From Candidatus Izemoplasma sp. (GTDB lineage: Bacteria > Bacillota_I > Bacilli_A > Izemoplasmatales > Izemoplasmataceae): a stretch of 62,608 nucleotides of DNA. Position numbers and translations under genes: made by a program. Shown piece after piece: positions 41,417 through 51,077 of the stretch. The stretch covers positions 1-62,608 of the forward strand of contig JAOZRX010000006.1 in assembly GCA_029939945.1 (NCBI GenBank). The letters are read 5' to 3'. The first letter of the stretch is position 1. Every line of letters starts with the position of its first letter. A model generated the notes under the pieces. It saw only the letters and a list, made by a program, of their open reading frames with translations, was not told the origin of the DNA and did not search any database.

Positions 41417-42685
41417 ATGAATTATTTTTTAACTGTAGGTGAACTAAATGCTTATCACAGCATAGTTGTACTAGGTGCAATAATATTGCTTGGATTATTT
41501 ACTGGAAAATTAGTAGAAAAAATTAAAATACCTTATATTACAGGATATATTGTTGCCGGATTATTTGTAGGTGGCTTACTAGTATTATTTGGTGTGAAAG
41601 ATATTATCCATAGCTTAGAAGTAGTTTCTTCTGTTGGGTTAGGATTTATCGCTTACGGAATTGGTAGAGAATTAGTTTTTTCTAGACTTAAAAAAACTGG
41701 TAAAGAAGTTATTGTAATTACTATAATGCAAGCTGTTGTAACTACAAGTATTGTATCTGTAGGACTAATATTATTAGGAGTTAGCCTCCCGATTTCTTTG
41801 ATTTTTGGGGCTATCGCTACTGCAACTGAGCCTGCATCAATTATGTTGTTGACTAAAAAATTTAGAACTAAAGGTCCTTTAACAAAAACTTTGATACCTT
41901 TAGTTGGACTTGATGATGCTGTTGGTATTGTCATATTTGGGGTTTTATTATCAATTGCTAAATCTCTTGAAGCTGGTCTTCATCTTAGTTTTATTGAAAT
42001 TGTAGAAGAACCTTTCTTTGAGTTATTATTCTCATTAGTTGTGGGAGTAGTATTTGGATTATTTGTGTCTTACATAATTAAATATATTAAATCAAAAAGC
42101 GAAGATAAATACGAAGCATTTTTAATAGTTAGTGTTTTTGCTGTCTTGGTAACAGTAGGACTTGCTAAAATGGGATTGCATATAGGAGATTTTCATATTC
42201 ACTTATCACCGATTCTTACACCGATGATTACTGGTGTAACAGTTACAAATCTTATTTCAAAAGTTCAATCTCATGATGTGGAACTTTCTGTAGATAAATT
42301 TACACCACCAATATTAATTGCTTTCTTTACGATTGCGGGTGCTGAACTTGTTGTTGCGTTCTTCGGAGAAGCAGATGTTGTTATTAGCTTAGTATTATAC
42401 TTAGCAGTAGGATATATTGTTTTAAGAATTATTGGTAAAATATTTGGTGCTTATTTGGGAGCGAGAATTATGCATTCTGTCGAACCTATTAGAAAGTATC
42501 TTGGAATTAGTTTATTACCACAAGCAGGAGTTGCGTTAGGAATGGCTTATCAAGCAAGAGTAGATTTTTCATCTGATGGAGTAACAATCTTAATCGTTGT
42601 GTTGATCGCTACATTATTTTATGCATTGATTGGACCTGTTGGAGTTAAATATGCATTGCAAAAAGCAAATGAAATTGAGACATAA
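41417..42685 (+). CDS. Cation/proton antiporter (CPA2-like), copy 2
   Basis: A 422-residue paralogue of the preceding gene, collinear with it throughout: KIPYITGYIVAGLFVG, ATATEPASIMLL and the Asp pair LDDAVGI (Asp166-167). In the ATATxPA motif copy 1 has Ala where copy 2 has Glu, a charged change inside a helix that may alter ion preference. The ATG at 41417 aligns with the start of copy 1; an in-frame ATG at 41399 would add six residues. Its own leader and terminator suggest separate regulation. Confidence 0.87.
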   Translation: MNYFLTVGELNAYHSIVVLGAIILLGLFTGKLVEKIKIPYITGYIVAGLFVGGLLVLFGVKDIIHSLEVVSSVGLGFIAYGIGRELVFSRLKKTGKEVIVITIMQAVVTTSIVSVGLILLGVSLPISLIFGAIATATEPASIMLLTKKFRTKGPLTKTLIPLVGLDDAVGIVIFGVLLSIAKSLEAGLHLSFIEIVEEPFFELLFSLVVGVVFGLFVSYIIKYIKSKSEDKYEAFLIVSVFAVLVTVGLAKMGLHIGDFHIHLSPILTPMITGVTVTNLISKVQSHDVELSVDKFTPPILIAFFTIAGAELVVAFFGEADVVISLVLYLAVGYIVLRIIGKIFGAYLGARIMHSVEPIRKYLGISLLPQAGVALGMAYQARVDFSSDGVTILIVVLIATLFYALIGPVGVKYALQKANEIET

Positions 42686-42715
42686 AAAAATCAGTTATTT
42701 GACTGATTTTTTTTA
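42684..42715. terminator. Bidirectional terminator
   Basis: The stem AAAAAAATCAGT ... ACTGATTTTTTT lies between the convergent antiporter and peroxiredoxin genes. Confidence 0.85.
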
Positions 42716-43150
42716 TAATTCATTAAGAACAGTTTGAGCATGATTCTTTGCACTAACTTTACGATATTCTTTTACTATTGAACCCTTCTCATCTAATATA
42801 AAGGTACTTCTTACAAGCCCAAAGTATTTTTTACCAAAATTCATTTTCTCTTTGATAACATCAAATGCAACACAGAGTTTTTCTTCAAGATCGCTTAATA
42901 AAAGTAAATTCAATTCTTTTTTAGTAATAAAGTTTTTATGAGATTTAATTGAATCCCTACTAACTCCTATAATTGTATAACCTTTTTCTTTAAATTCATT
43001 TTGTAATGATGTAAAATCTCTTGCTTCAATAATACAACCTGGAGTATTGTCTTTTGGATAAAAATATAAGATAACTTTCTTTCCATTAAAATCTCTTAAA
43101 GAATATGATTTATCGTCTGAAGAGGGTAATACGATATCTAAATAATTCAT
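42713..43150 (-). CDS. Peroxiredoxin (Bcp/PrxQ family), 1-Cys type
   Basis: A 145-residue thiol peroxidase that reduces hydrogen and organic peroxides. The peroxidatic Cys39 lies in PKDNTPGC. The usual resolving cysteine five residues later (TPGCTxEAC in E. coli Bcp) is replaced by Arg44 in TPGCIIEARDF, so it should work as a 1-Cys enzyme or use Cys73-like or external thiols. It ends one base before yidD on the same strand, so the two are co-transcribed. Confidence 0.9.
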   Translation of the reverse strand: MNYLDIVLPSSDDKSYSLRDFNGKKVILYFYPKDNTPGCIIEARDFTSLQNEFKEKGYTIIGVSRDSIKSHKNFITKKELNLLLLSDLEEKLCVAFDVIKEKMNFGKKYFGLVRSTFILDEKGSIVKEYRKVSAKNHAQTVLNEL

Positions 43151-43396
43151 CTATTTTCCTTCTTTCTTCTCTTTTCTTGTTTTTGGTACAGGGTCGAATC
43201 CACCTTTAGACAATGGATTACATCTTAATATTCTCCAAAAACTTAATAAAGATGCATAGAAGAAATTGTGTTTTTCATAAGCTTGTCTTGAATACGTACT
43301 ACAAGATGGATGATATCTACATGTAGGATTTGTATTAGTAGTTTTATGCTTATATAAATCTATAAATTTAATCATTAATCTTTTCAATGGATACAC
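43151..43396 (-). CDS. yidD: Membrane protein insertion efficiency factor YidD
   Basis: An 81-residue small protein of the YidD family, which aids YidC-dependent membrane insertion. The family pattern is clear: [18 protein letters not shown], then [17 protein letters not shown] with the conserved cysteines. Usually yidD neighbours rnpA and yidC; here it precedes a peroxiredoxin gene. GGAGG precedes the ATG. Confidence 0.93.
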   Translation of the reverse strand: MYPLKRLMIKFIDLYKHKTTNTNPTCRYHPSCSTYSRQAYEKHNFFYASLLSFWRILRCNPLSKGGFDPVPKTRKEKKEGK

Positions 43397-43453
43397 CTCC
43401 TCAATTAGATTCTAACAAAAGGGAATAGATTCTACAAGAAAAGTGACTTTTAT

Positions 43454-43482
43454 TAGACATTTTAAAGACATTGTTCTATAAT
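43454..43482 (+). promoter_or_regulatory. Promoter of the ytxK-like/ackA operon
   Basis: TAGACA (43454-43459), a 17-base spacer and TATAAT (43477-43482). Transcription would start near 43489, which excludes the in-frame codon at 43482 and supports the ATG at 43500. Confidence 0.7.
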
Positions 43483-43499
43483 TGTTTTGTGGTGATTGT

Positions 43500-44435
43500 A
43501 TGATAAATAAACTAAACATAGAAAAGTTTTATGATTACTTTGACTCTATTGCTAATTTGCTTTACAGTAATTACAAATTAGGGTATTTAGAAGGTATGAA
43601 TGAAGCTTTTAATTTTTTACTTGATGATGAATTTGAAGGAGAATATAGCTTAGAAGATATGGCTATATTAAAAGAGACAAAGCAAAGCATAAATGATGTT
43701 GCTTTTGAGCGAGAAGAAATTAGAAAAGGTGTTCAACTAGGACTGCTTAAAGGATATAAACATCAATATTCTTCAAATGAATTACTAACTCCAGATACTA
43801 TCGGAATATTTATTGGATATTTAATTGAGAAATTATATAAAGATGAAGACTTGAAAACGATTATAGATCCATTAATGGGAACAGGTAATCTCGTTTTTAC
43901 AATTTTGAATCATCTAAATAAGAAGACGAAAATATTTGGACTTGATAACGACTTATTAAAATGTAAGATTTCAAGAAATGTATCAGATTTATTAGAATAT
44001 GATAATGAGATGTTTTATCAAGATACATTAACATATTTCGATCAAGGATTTGATTTAGTTGTAACTGATTTACCAGTTAGTGAAGATGATAATGAGTATT
44101 TTCCATATAAAGTAATAAATCATCATTTAGATAGTTTAAAAGATGGGAAATACCTATTTGCAATAATTGAAAATGATTTTTTTGAGAAGAAAGACAGTAA
44201 AATATTTAAAGAAGAAATAGATAAAAAAGCATATATATTTGGATTAATTAAACTTAGTGAATCTTTGTTTAAGAATAATCCGAAAAGTATATTGATTTTA
44301 AGAAAGTTTGGAGAAAGTATACAAAAACCAGTAAATTTCTTACTGATTGATTTACCAAGTTTTAATGATTTAGATAATTTAGATAAAACAATATCTCAAA
44401 TTGATTTATGGTTTGAAAAGAGAGAGGCAAAATAA
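43500..44435 (+). CDS. YtxK-like SAM-dependent methyltransferase (N6-adenine type)
   Basis: A 311-residue protein with an N-terminal helical part and a Rossmann methyltransferase core. It shows [11 protein letters not shown] as the SAM-binding motif (near residue 126) and VVTDLPV as a variant of the N-P-P-Y type catalytic motif. B. subtilis YtxK, of unknown substrate, precedes ackA in the same way (established knowledge). GGTG lies before the chosen ATG. The stop codon is one base before the ackA start. Confidence 0.85.
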   Translation: MINKLNIEKFYDYFDSIANLLYSNYKLGYLEGMNEAFNFLLDDEFEGEYSLEDMAILKETKQSINDVAFEREEIRKGVQLGLLKGYKHQYSSNELLTPDTIGIFIGYLIEKLYKDEDLKTIIDPLMGTGNLVFTILNHLNKKTKIFGLDNDLLKCKISRNVSDLLEYDNEMFYQDTLTYFDQGFDLVVTDLPVSEDDNEYFPYKVINHHLDSLKDGKYLFAIIENDFFEKKDSKIFKEEIDKKAYIFGLIKLSESLFKNNPKSILILRKFGESIQKPVNFLLIDLPSFNDLDNLDKTISQIDLWFEKREAK

Positions 44436-44436
44436 T

Positions 44437-45621
44437 ATGAGAATAATAGCAGTTAACGCAGGAAGTTCATCACTAAAATTTCAATTACTTGAAATGCCTA
44501 GTGAATTAGTTATTTCAAGTGGAGTAGTTGAACGTATTGGATTAGATAATTCTATCTTTAATATAAAATACGGTGATAAAGAATATAGACAGACTTTAGA
44601 TATTAAAACGCATAAAATAGCTGTAAATATGTTGTTAGATAAACTTGTTGAATTAAATATAGTAACTAGTTTAGAAGAAATTCAAGGAATAGGACACCGT
44701 GTTGTACATGGTGGAGAAAAATTTACTGATTCAGTTATTATTAATGAAGAAGTAATTGAAGCAATTGAATCCGTGATAGAATTAGCTCCACTTCATAATC
44801 CTGCAAATCTTACAGGGATTATGGCTTTTAAAGAAGCTTTACCAAATATTCCTGCAGTTGCAGTATTTGATACAGCATTTCATCAAACAATGGATCCTGT
44901 TGCTTATATGTATAGTGTTCCTTATGAATGGTATACAAAGTACGGAGTAAGAAAATATGGATTCCATGGAACAAGTCATAAATATGTATCTCAAAGAGCT
45001 GCAATGATGCTTGGTAAAAAGATTGAAGATACAAAACTTATAATTTGTCATATTGGTAATGGTGCTAGTTTATGTGCTGTAGATGGTGGAATAAGCATTG
45101 ATACGTCAATGGGATTTACTCCCCTTGCTGGAATCCCAATGGGAACACGAAGTGGAGATATTGATCCTGCGATAGTCCAATTTATTTCTGAAAAAGAGAA
45201 TAAAACATTAGATGAAGTAATTAATGAATTAAATAAAAAATCAGGATATTTAGGATTAAGTGGATTCTCAAGTGATTCAAGAGATTTATGGGAAGCGGTA
45301 AAACGTGGAGACGAAAAAAGTATTTTAGCTGTAGAAAAGCAAGCTAAGATAATTGCTGATTATATTGGAGCCTATTACTTAACTCTTGGAAAGTGTGATG
45401 CAATATGTTTCACAGCTGGAATTGGAGAAAATGCAAGTGAAACTAGAGCACTAGTCGCAGACAAAATCACGGCGTTAGGAACAGTTCTTGATCCAATAAG
45501 AAATCGTATACACGGAGAAGAGACTGTTATCTCAAAAAGAAAATCAATAATAAAATTATTACTAATTCCAACAAATGAAGAAGTAATGATTGCGCGAGAT
45601 ACAGTAAGACTAATTAATTAA
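44437..45621 (+). CDS. ackA: Acetate kinase
   Basis: Interconverts acetyl phosphate + ADP and acetate + ATP in the cytoplasm, the last ATP-yielding step of acetate fermentation. The 394-residue protein starts with [10 protein letters not shown], then has [30 protein letters not shown] and GNGASL, all typical. The ATG at 44437 follows GAGAGG. An upstream in-frame start overlaps the methyltransferase and is rejected. No phosphotransacetylase gene is in the window. Confidence 0.97.
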   Translation: MRIIAVNAGSSSLKFQLLEMPSELVISSGVVERIGLDNSIFNIKYGDKEYRQTLDIKTHKIAVNMLLDKLVELNIVTSLEEIQGIGHRVVHGGEKFTDSVIINEEVIEAIESVIELAPLHNPANLTGIMAFKEALPNIPAVAVFDTAFHQTMDPVAYMYSVPYEWYTKYGVRKYGFHGTSHKYVSQRAAMMLGKKIEDTKLIICHIGNGASLCAVDGGISIDTSMGFTPLAGIPMGTRSGDIDPAIVQFISEKENKTLDEVINELNKKSGYLGLSGFSSDSRDLWEAVKRGDEKSILAVEKQAKIIADYIGAYYLTLGKCDAICFTAGIGENASETRALVADKITALGTVLDPIRNRIHGEETVISKRKSIIKLLLIPTNEEVMIARDTVRLIN

Positions 45622-45672
45622 ATAAGAAAAAGACAGTATTAATGAGTATTATACCTATAGAGGAGGAATAAT

Positions 45673-46944
45673 ATGAAAAAAACTGTCTTTTTATTATGTT
45701 TATTAGTCTTAATTTTACCAAAAACATCTACACAAGCAGCAGGTAATGATAAAACATTTGATTTTGATAACTTTAATATAGTTATAGAAAATTATACTGT
45801 TGACGGAGAAAAAGGATTCACAGTTAACAAAACAGGCACTAATCCATTTTATACAATTATTTGTGAAGAAGATGAAATATTTATTGTTAATGGAGTAACA
45901 CAAGTTAGAGATAGTTTCATTATATACGGTAGTACTCATAGAATTGGGTATCCAACGTATTATGACGCATTTTTTATAGTACTTGATGCATTTGGAGGTA
46001 TAGTTACTAAACAAGCATATGATTATAATGATTTAGAAGAAATAGTAGGAGTTTACTTATTAGATGAATTATTGGTCTTTCATACTGAAAAATCTAATGA
46101 TAATGGAAGAAATTTTGTGATTGTTAATAATTATTTCACATCCTATGATTTAAACTATAACTTAATTGACGAAATGGAAATAGGCTCAGAAATTAGACAA
46201 ATTTATAGTGATGGAAACTATGTATTCTTTAATTATGATGCAGATATATTGCTAGATGGAGGGATTAGAGATGATTTAACAATCTTATTACCTACTGATT
46301 TAATTAATATTGAAAATAATGAAATATTTACAAGTAATATTTATATAGAGTTTTTGAACGAAGCAAGACTAAACAATGATGTGATTCGAAATAGCATCTA
46401 TATAGAATATCCAGGTAACTATAAGTTAGTTCATAATAATAGAGAATATAATTTTGTAGTAGTGCCACTTATATCTGGAATAGAAGATAATAGATCATAT
46501 ATAAATGGAGTTACTCCAGTTATAAGTGCTGGGAATATATTACTTAATAACGATGTATTTATTTCAGGCACTAAGGTAGATTTTCCTGGAAATTATGAAT
46601 TAACAATTAATGGAGTTAACGGCTACAAAGAAACATATAATTTTATTGTTACAAGCAATATGCAAGGTGTAATAAATAATCATACTTACACTGAACCAAT
46701 TGAGATAATATTTAACGGAGATGGATATTTAAATAACCAATTTGTAACTTCTCCATTAGAAGTGGATGACATTGGAGAGTATATATTGAAAATTAGAGGA
46801 GAAAATAATTATTTAGAAACATATTATTTTCAAATTGGCACAGATACTGATGAAATGAACATGTTAGATTTTATTCAAAAGTTCGATATCTATATATTAG
46901 TAATTGTTTTAATTAGTGGAGGAATCATATTAAAGAAAAAGTAA
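45673..46944 (+). CDS. Surface protein with Ig-like repeats and C-terminal membrane anchor
   Basis: A 423-residue exported protein. Residues 1-~22 are a signal peptide (LPKTSTQA cleavage region). The middle (~25-210) looks like a beta-rich domain. Residues ~210-400 hold three repeats of ~65 residues, with units reading SGIEDNRSYINGVTPVI, MQGVINNHTYTEPIEII and the closing GNYELTING or GEYILKIRG strand; these resemble bacterial Ig-like adhesin modules. A C-terminal helix and KKK anchor it. AGAGGAGG precedes the ATG. Its ligand is unknown. Confidence 0.8.
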   Translation: MKKTVFLLCLLVLILPKTSTQAAGNDKTFDFDNFNIVIENYTVDGEKGFTVNKTGTNPFYTIICEEDEIFIVNGVTQVRDSFIIYGSTHRIGYPTYYDAFFIVLDAFGGIVTKQAYDYNDLEEIVGVYLLDELLVFHTEKSNDNGRNFVIVNNYFTSYDLNYNLIDEMEIGSEIRQIYSDGNYVFFNYDADILLDGGIRDDLTILLPTDLINIENNEIFTSNIYIEFLNEARLNNDVIRNSIYIEYPGNYKLVHNNREYNFVVVPLISGIEDNRSYINGVTPVISAGNILLNNDVFISGTKVDFPGNYELTINGVNGYKETYNFIVTSNMQGVINNHTYTEPIEIIFNGDGYLNNQFVTSPLEVDDIGEYILKIRGENNYLETYYFQIGTDTDEMNMLDFIQKFDIYILVIVLISGGIILKKK

Positions 46945-46966
46945 ATGAGAATTTACTTTTTCTTTA
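46931..46966 (+). terminator. Terminator overlapping the surface protein stop
   Basis: A perfect 16-base inverted repeat (TAAAGAAAAAGTAAAT and complement) includes the last lysine codons and the stop codon of the gene. Confidence 0.7.
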
Positions 46967-46986
46967 ATATATTATGCCTGTAAATA

Positions 46987-46995
46987 TGGTATAAT
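46987..46995 (+). promoter_or_regulatory. Extended -10 promoter of dnaE
   Basis: TGGTATAAT at 46987-46995 lies 20 bases before the dnaE start and is followed by AAGGTGG as ribosome binding site. Confidence 0.6.
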
Positions 46996-47015
46996 TTTCT
47001 TAAGGTGGTGATTGC

Positions 47016-50000
47016 ATGAACTTTGTTAATTTATTTATAGAAACAAACTTCTCTATGAACGGTTCCAACATTAAAATTAATGAATTAATAAACAAAGCTA
47101 TGGTTAACAATTATACATCTCTAGCAATCACTGATAATAGAATGTATGGAGTAATTAAGTTTTATAAAGAATGTATAAAGAATAATATTAAACCAATTAT
47201 TGGGATTAATGTTGTAATTGATGGCATAAACGCAGAAACAAAGAATAATATATTACTTTATGCAAAAAATAATGCAGGGTATTTGGCTTTGTTAAAAATA
47301 GCCAGTAGTTATAGTTTACATAGTATTGTTTCTATAAATGATATCATAAAATATTCAAATGATATAGTTGCATGTGTTAATACTGACAATTCAGAGTTAT
47401 TGACATATTTTATCAATAACCAAACAAATGAACTTAATGAAACATTTAATTTATTAGCTTCTTTAACTAATAATCTATTTTTTGGTGTTTCAAATAGTAA
47501 AGATTTAAATAGTCTTATTGAAAAGAAGTTCAAATTGATTGTACTAGATCCTGTGAAGTATTTAGATAAAGAAGATTTTGTTATATCAAATACTCTTAAA
47601 AAGATTTTTTCCAAAGAGACTGTTGATTTATTTGGAGATAATCAAGGGAATCATTTTAAAAGTATTGATGAGATCAAAGAACTATATCAAGATTATAATG
47701 AAGCAATAAAAAACACAGTAATAGTTAGTGATTTATGTAATGTTGACATTTCATTTGATAAAACTTATCTACCTTCATACAAATTAAAACAAGATGTTAC
47801 ATCAAAAGAATATCTTCATGCTTTAGTTTATAAAGGCCTTGATAAAAGGCTAAAAGGATTAAAAGTAAATAAAAAAATCTATCTTGATAGATTAAAATAT
47901 GAGTTAAAAGTAATTGATGATATGGGTTATAATGATTATTTCTTAATTGTATGGGATTTTGTTAAATACGCTAAAAAGAAAAAGTATTTAGTAGGTCCAG
48001 GTAGAGGAAGTGCAGCAGCAAGTCTTGTAAGTTACTGTTTAGGGATAACTAGTGTAGACTCTATTAAATATGATCTAGTATTTGAAAGATTCTTAAATCC
48101 TGAAAGAATAACGCTTCCAGATATCGATATGGATTTACCAGATGATAAACGAGATGACGTAATAAAATACGTTAGAGATTTTTATGGAATTAATAAAGTA
48201 GCAAGTATTTGTACATTTGGTACTTTCTTATCTAAATCAGCAATTAGAGATACAGCTAGAGTTTTAGAAATAGATGGTCTTTTACTTGAACAAATAGTTA
48301 AACAAACGGATAAACATAAAAATATACCAGATATGCTTGAAAATTCAAACGAAATTCAAAATATAATCTCAAGAGATGAATTAGCAAAAAACTTACTAAC
48401 AATTGCTTCGAAAATAGAAGGCTTACATCGTCATGTTTCAACACATGCAGCAGGAATTATTGTAACTAGTAATGATTTAACTGACCATACCCCTGTACAA
48501 AAGGGTCTTCTTGATATGATGCAAACACAATATGAAGCAAAAGATTTAGAAGATTTAGGACTGTTAAAAATAGATTTCTTAGGCTTAAGAAATCTTCAAA
48601 GTATTGATAAAATAGTTAAGCTAATTAACGAAAAAGAAAATAAGAATATCAATATCTATAAAGTACCCTTAGATGATCAACTTACTTTTGATTTATTAAA
48701 GAGAGTTGAAACAACTGGTATTTTCCAGCTTGAATCTCAAGGTATGCGTAGTTTGATAGGTAAAATGCAAATAGATAGTTTTGAAGATATAGTGACTATA
48801 TTGGCTTTATTTAGACCTGGACCAATGGAAAATATTCCAACTTATATCAAAAGAAGATTTAGTAAAGAGGTTATCACTTATCCACATAAAATTTTAGAAG
48901 ACATATTGAAAAGTACTAACGGAATAATAATTTATCAGGAACAAATAATAAAAATAGCCAACTTATTCGCAGGATACACTTTGGGTGAAGCTGATGTATT
49001 AAGAAGGGCTGTTAGTAAAAAACAAAAAAATGTTCTTGCTGAAGAACGAGAACACTTTGTTAAAAAATCAAAATCAAAAGGGAATTCAGAAACATTATCA
49101 AATGAAATTTATGACTATATTGTTAAATTTGCAAACTATGGGTTTAATAGGGCTCATAGTGTTGCTTATGGTATGGTTTCATATTGGATGGCGTACTTAA
49201 AAGCCAATTATCCGAAGTATTTTATTGGTGTGTTATTATCAAGTATTATAGGCAGTGAAACACAGATGAGAAACTATATTTTCGAGGCTAATAAATTAGG
49301 TGTTAAGATATTGCCACCATCTGTAAACACTTCAACAGAGGTATTTAATCCAGAAGGTAATGATTTAAGATACCCTCTTTTAGGGATTAAGAATTTAGGT
49401 GTTAACACTGTTAAAAGTATCTTAACTGAAAGAGCTAATGGACGGTTTGATTCATACATTGATTTTGTAAATAGAACTCATTCATTCTTAAGTAAAAGAG
49501 TGCTTGAATCATTGATAAATGCTTCAGCACTAGATGAATTTAAGTTAACTAAAAGAACTATGATCGAAAGACTAGATGAAGTTATTAACTTTACAGAGTA
49601 TGGAAATTATATAGCTAAAGAAGAATTTGTTCTAAATAGTTTAGGTGAATATAAATATAGTATTCTTGAAGAAAATGAGAAATTAGTTCTTGGATTCAAT
49701 CTGGTTATGAATCCACTTATAGAACATTCTGAATATATTAAGAAACATAATTTATATAAACCATCTACTCTTTCTAAATCAGATATTGGGAAGGAAGTTA
49801 GACTAGTAGGTATATTAGCTTCTATCAGAAAAATAAAAACTAAAAAAGGTGCCAATATGGCCTTTGTTACTGTGCAAGATGAATATTCTAAGTTAGATGG
49901 AGTACTATTTACTTTTACATTTAATAAGTATATTGATCTCTTAGAAAAAAATTGTGTTTACTTGTTTAAAGTAGTAATTGAAGAGAGAAATAATGATTTA

Positions 50001-50033
50001 CAATTAGTCATTCAAAGAGTGCATAAATTGTAA
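47016..50033 (+). CDS. dnaE: DNA polymerase III alpha subunit (DnaE type)
   Basis: A 1005-residue replicative polymerase. The polymerase core has GPGRGSAAASLVSYCLG and PDIDMDLPDDKRDDV, the catalytic Asp motif, and later GIFQLESQGMRSL and NYGFNRAHSVAYG. A C-terminal OB domain starts near 923 (VRLVGILASIRKIKTKKG). The PHP domain is degenerate: the usual HVHSxYS start reads FIETNFSMNG, without the metal-binding His residues, so it should lack proofreading-type activity. It is shorter than B. subtilis DnaE (~1115). It precedes pfkA-pyk, as in many Bacillota. Confidence 0.95.
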   Translation: MNFVNLFIETNFSMNGSNIKINELINKAMVNNYTSLAITDNRMYGVIKFYKECIKNNIKPIIGINVVIDGINAETKNNILLYAKNNAGYLALLKIASSYSLHSIVSINDIIKYSNDIVACVNTDNSELLTYFINNQTNELNETFNLLASLTNNLFFGVSNSKDLNSLIEKKFKLIVLDPVKYLDKEDFVISNTLKKIFSKETVDLFGDNQGNHFKSIDEIKELYQDYNEAIKNTVIVSDLCNVDISFDKTYLPSYKLKQDVTSKEYLHALVYKGLDKRLKGLKVNKKIYLDRLKYELKVIDDMGYNDYFLIVWDFVKYAKKKKYLVGPGRGSAAASLVSYCLGITSVDSIKYDLVFERFLNPERITLPDIDMDLPDDKRDDVIKYVRDFYGINKVASICTFGTFLSKSAIRDTARVLEIDGLLLEQIVKQTDKHKNIPDMLENSNEIQNIISRDELAKNLLTIASKIEGLHRHVSTHAAGIIVTSNDLTDHTPVQKGLLDMMQTQYEAKDLEDLGLLKIDFLGLRNLQSIDKIVKLINEKENKNINIYKVPLDDQLTFDLLKRVETTGIFQLESQGMRSLIGKMQIDSFEDIVTILALFRPGPMENIPTYIKRRFSKEVITYPHKILEDILKSTNGIIIYQEQIIKIANLFAGYTLGEADVLRRAVSKKQKNVLAEEREHFVKKSKSKGNSETLSNEIYDYIVKFANYGFNRAHSVAYGMVSYWMAYLKANYPKYFIGVLLSSIIGSETQMRNYIFEANKLGVKILPPSVNTSTEVFNPEGNDLRYPLLGIKNLGVNTVKSILTERANGRFDSYIDFVNRTHSFLSKRVLESLINASALDEFKLTKRTMIERLDEVINFTEYGNYIAKEEFVLNSLGEYKYSILEENEKLVLGFNLVMNPLIEHSEYIKKHNLYKPSTLSKSDIGKEVRLVGILASIRKIKTKKGANMAFVTVQDEYSKLDGVLFTFTFNKYIDLLEKNCVYLFKVVIEERNNDLQLVIQRVHKL

Positions 50034-50083
50034 TTAGTGCAAGCGTATACATTATATTTTAGATTTATTGGTTATTGAATATA

Positions 50084-50092
50084 TGCTATAAT
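50084..50092 (+). promoter_or_regulatory. Extended -10 promoter of pfkA-pyk
   Basis: TGCTATAAT (50084-50092), 18 bases before the pfkA start. TSS would fall near 50099, again supporting the ATG at 50111. Confidence 0.6.
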
Positions 50093-50110
50093 CAAGATGG
50101 TGGTGAGAAT

Positions 50111-51067
50111 ATGAAAAAGATTGCAGTTATGACTTCTGGTGGAGATGCACCAGGAATGAACGCAGCAATTAGAGCTGTTGTTAGAAGCGGTATTCATTTT
50201 GGTTTTGAGGTTTATGGAATACAATATGGATACAAAGGATTATGTGAAGGAGACATCATAAGGTTAGAAAGACATGATGTTTCTAGAATTATTAATCGTG
50301 GAGGAACAGTTTTAGGAAGCGCTAGATATGATGATTTCAAAAAAAAGTCTGTAAGAAAAATTGCAGTTAAAAATCTTCTAGATTTAGGAATTGATTCATT
50401 AGTCGTAATTGGTGGAGATGGTACTTACAGAGGTGCTCAAGCACTTTCTGAAATGGGTATTAAATGTATTGGGTTACCTGGTACAATAGATAATGATATT
50501 TCATCTACTGATTATACAATAGGATTTTATACAGCACTTCAAACAATAGTTGAATCAATTGATCGTTTAAAAGATACATCTCTTTCTCATCAAAGATGTA
50601 GTGTTGTTGAAGTTATGGGAAGAAACTGTGGAGATCTAGCATTGTATGCAGGAATCGCAGGTGGAAGTGAATTTATAGTAACTCCGGAGACAGGGTTTGA
50701 CAAATCATTATTTTTGCAACAATTAAAAACTTCACACGAAACGGGAAGAAGACATGCAATTGTTGTTGTAACTGAAAATATAGTTAAACCTCATGAATTA
50801 GCTCAGGAAATCGAAGAGGTTTCAGGCTATGAAACTATAGCTACTGTCTTAGGTCATGTACAACGTGGAGGTAATCCTGTCGCGTTTGATAGAGTATTAG
50901 CCACAGAAATGGGAGAATACGCTGTGGAACTAATTAACAAAGGTATCAGCTCTAAAGCTGTAGGGCTTAAAGGAATGGATTTAGTGGACTATGATATAGT
51001 ATTCGCATTAAACAAAAAAAGAGAGATTCCAAATAAACGTTATGGATTAGTTGGAAGACTCAAATAG
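50111..51067 (+). CDS. pfkA: ATP-dependent 6-phosphofructokinase
   Basis: Phosphorylates fructose 6-phosphate, the committed step of glycolysis. The 318-residue protein has the ATP-binding GGDAPGMN at residues 11-17, the substrate-binding LPGTIDNDI and EVMGRNCGDLA, and VLGHVQRGG. Gly104-type residue context (GGDGTYRGA) indicates the ATP-using form. GATGGTGGTGA precedes the ATG at 50111; an upstream in-frame codon lies in the promoter. pyk follows ten bases after its stop. Confidence 0.97.
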   Translation: MKKIAVMTSGGDAPGMNAAIRAVVRSGIHFGFEVYGIQYGYKGLCEGDIIRLERHDVSRIINRGGTVLGSARYDDFKKKSVRKIAVKNLLDLGIDSLVVIGGDGTYRGAQALSEMGIKCIGLPGTIDNDISSTDYTIGFYTALQTIVESIDRLKDTSLSHQRCSVVEVMGRNCGDLALYAGIAGGSEFIVTPETGFDKSLFLQQLKTSHETGRRHAIVVVTENIVKPHELAQEIEEVSGYETIATVLGHVQRGGNPVAFDRVLATEMGEYAVELINKGISSKAVGLKGMDLVDYDIVFALNKKREIPNKRYGLVGRLK

Positions 51068-51077
51068 GAGTGATTTT

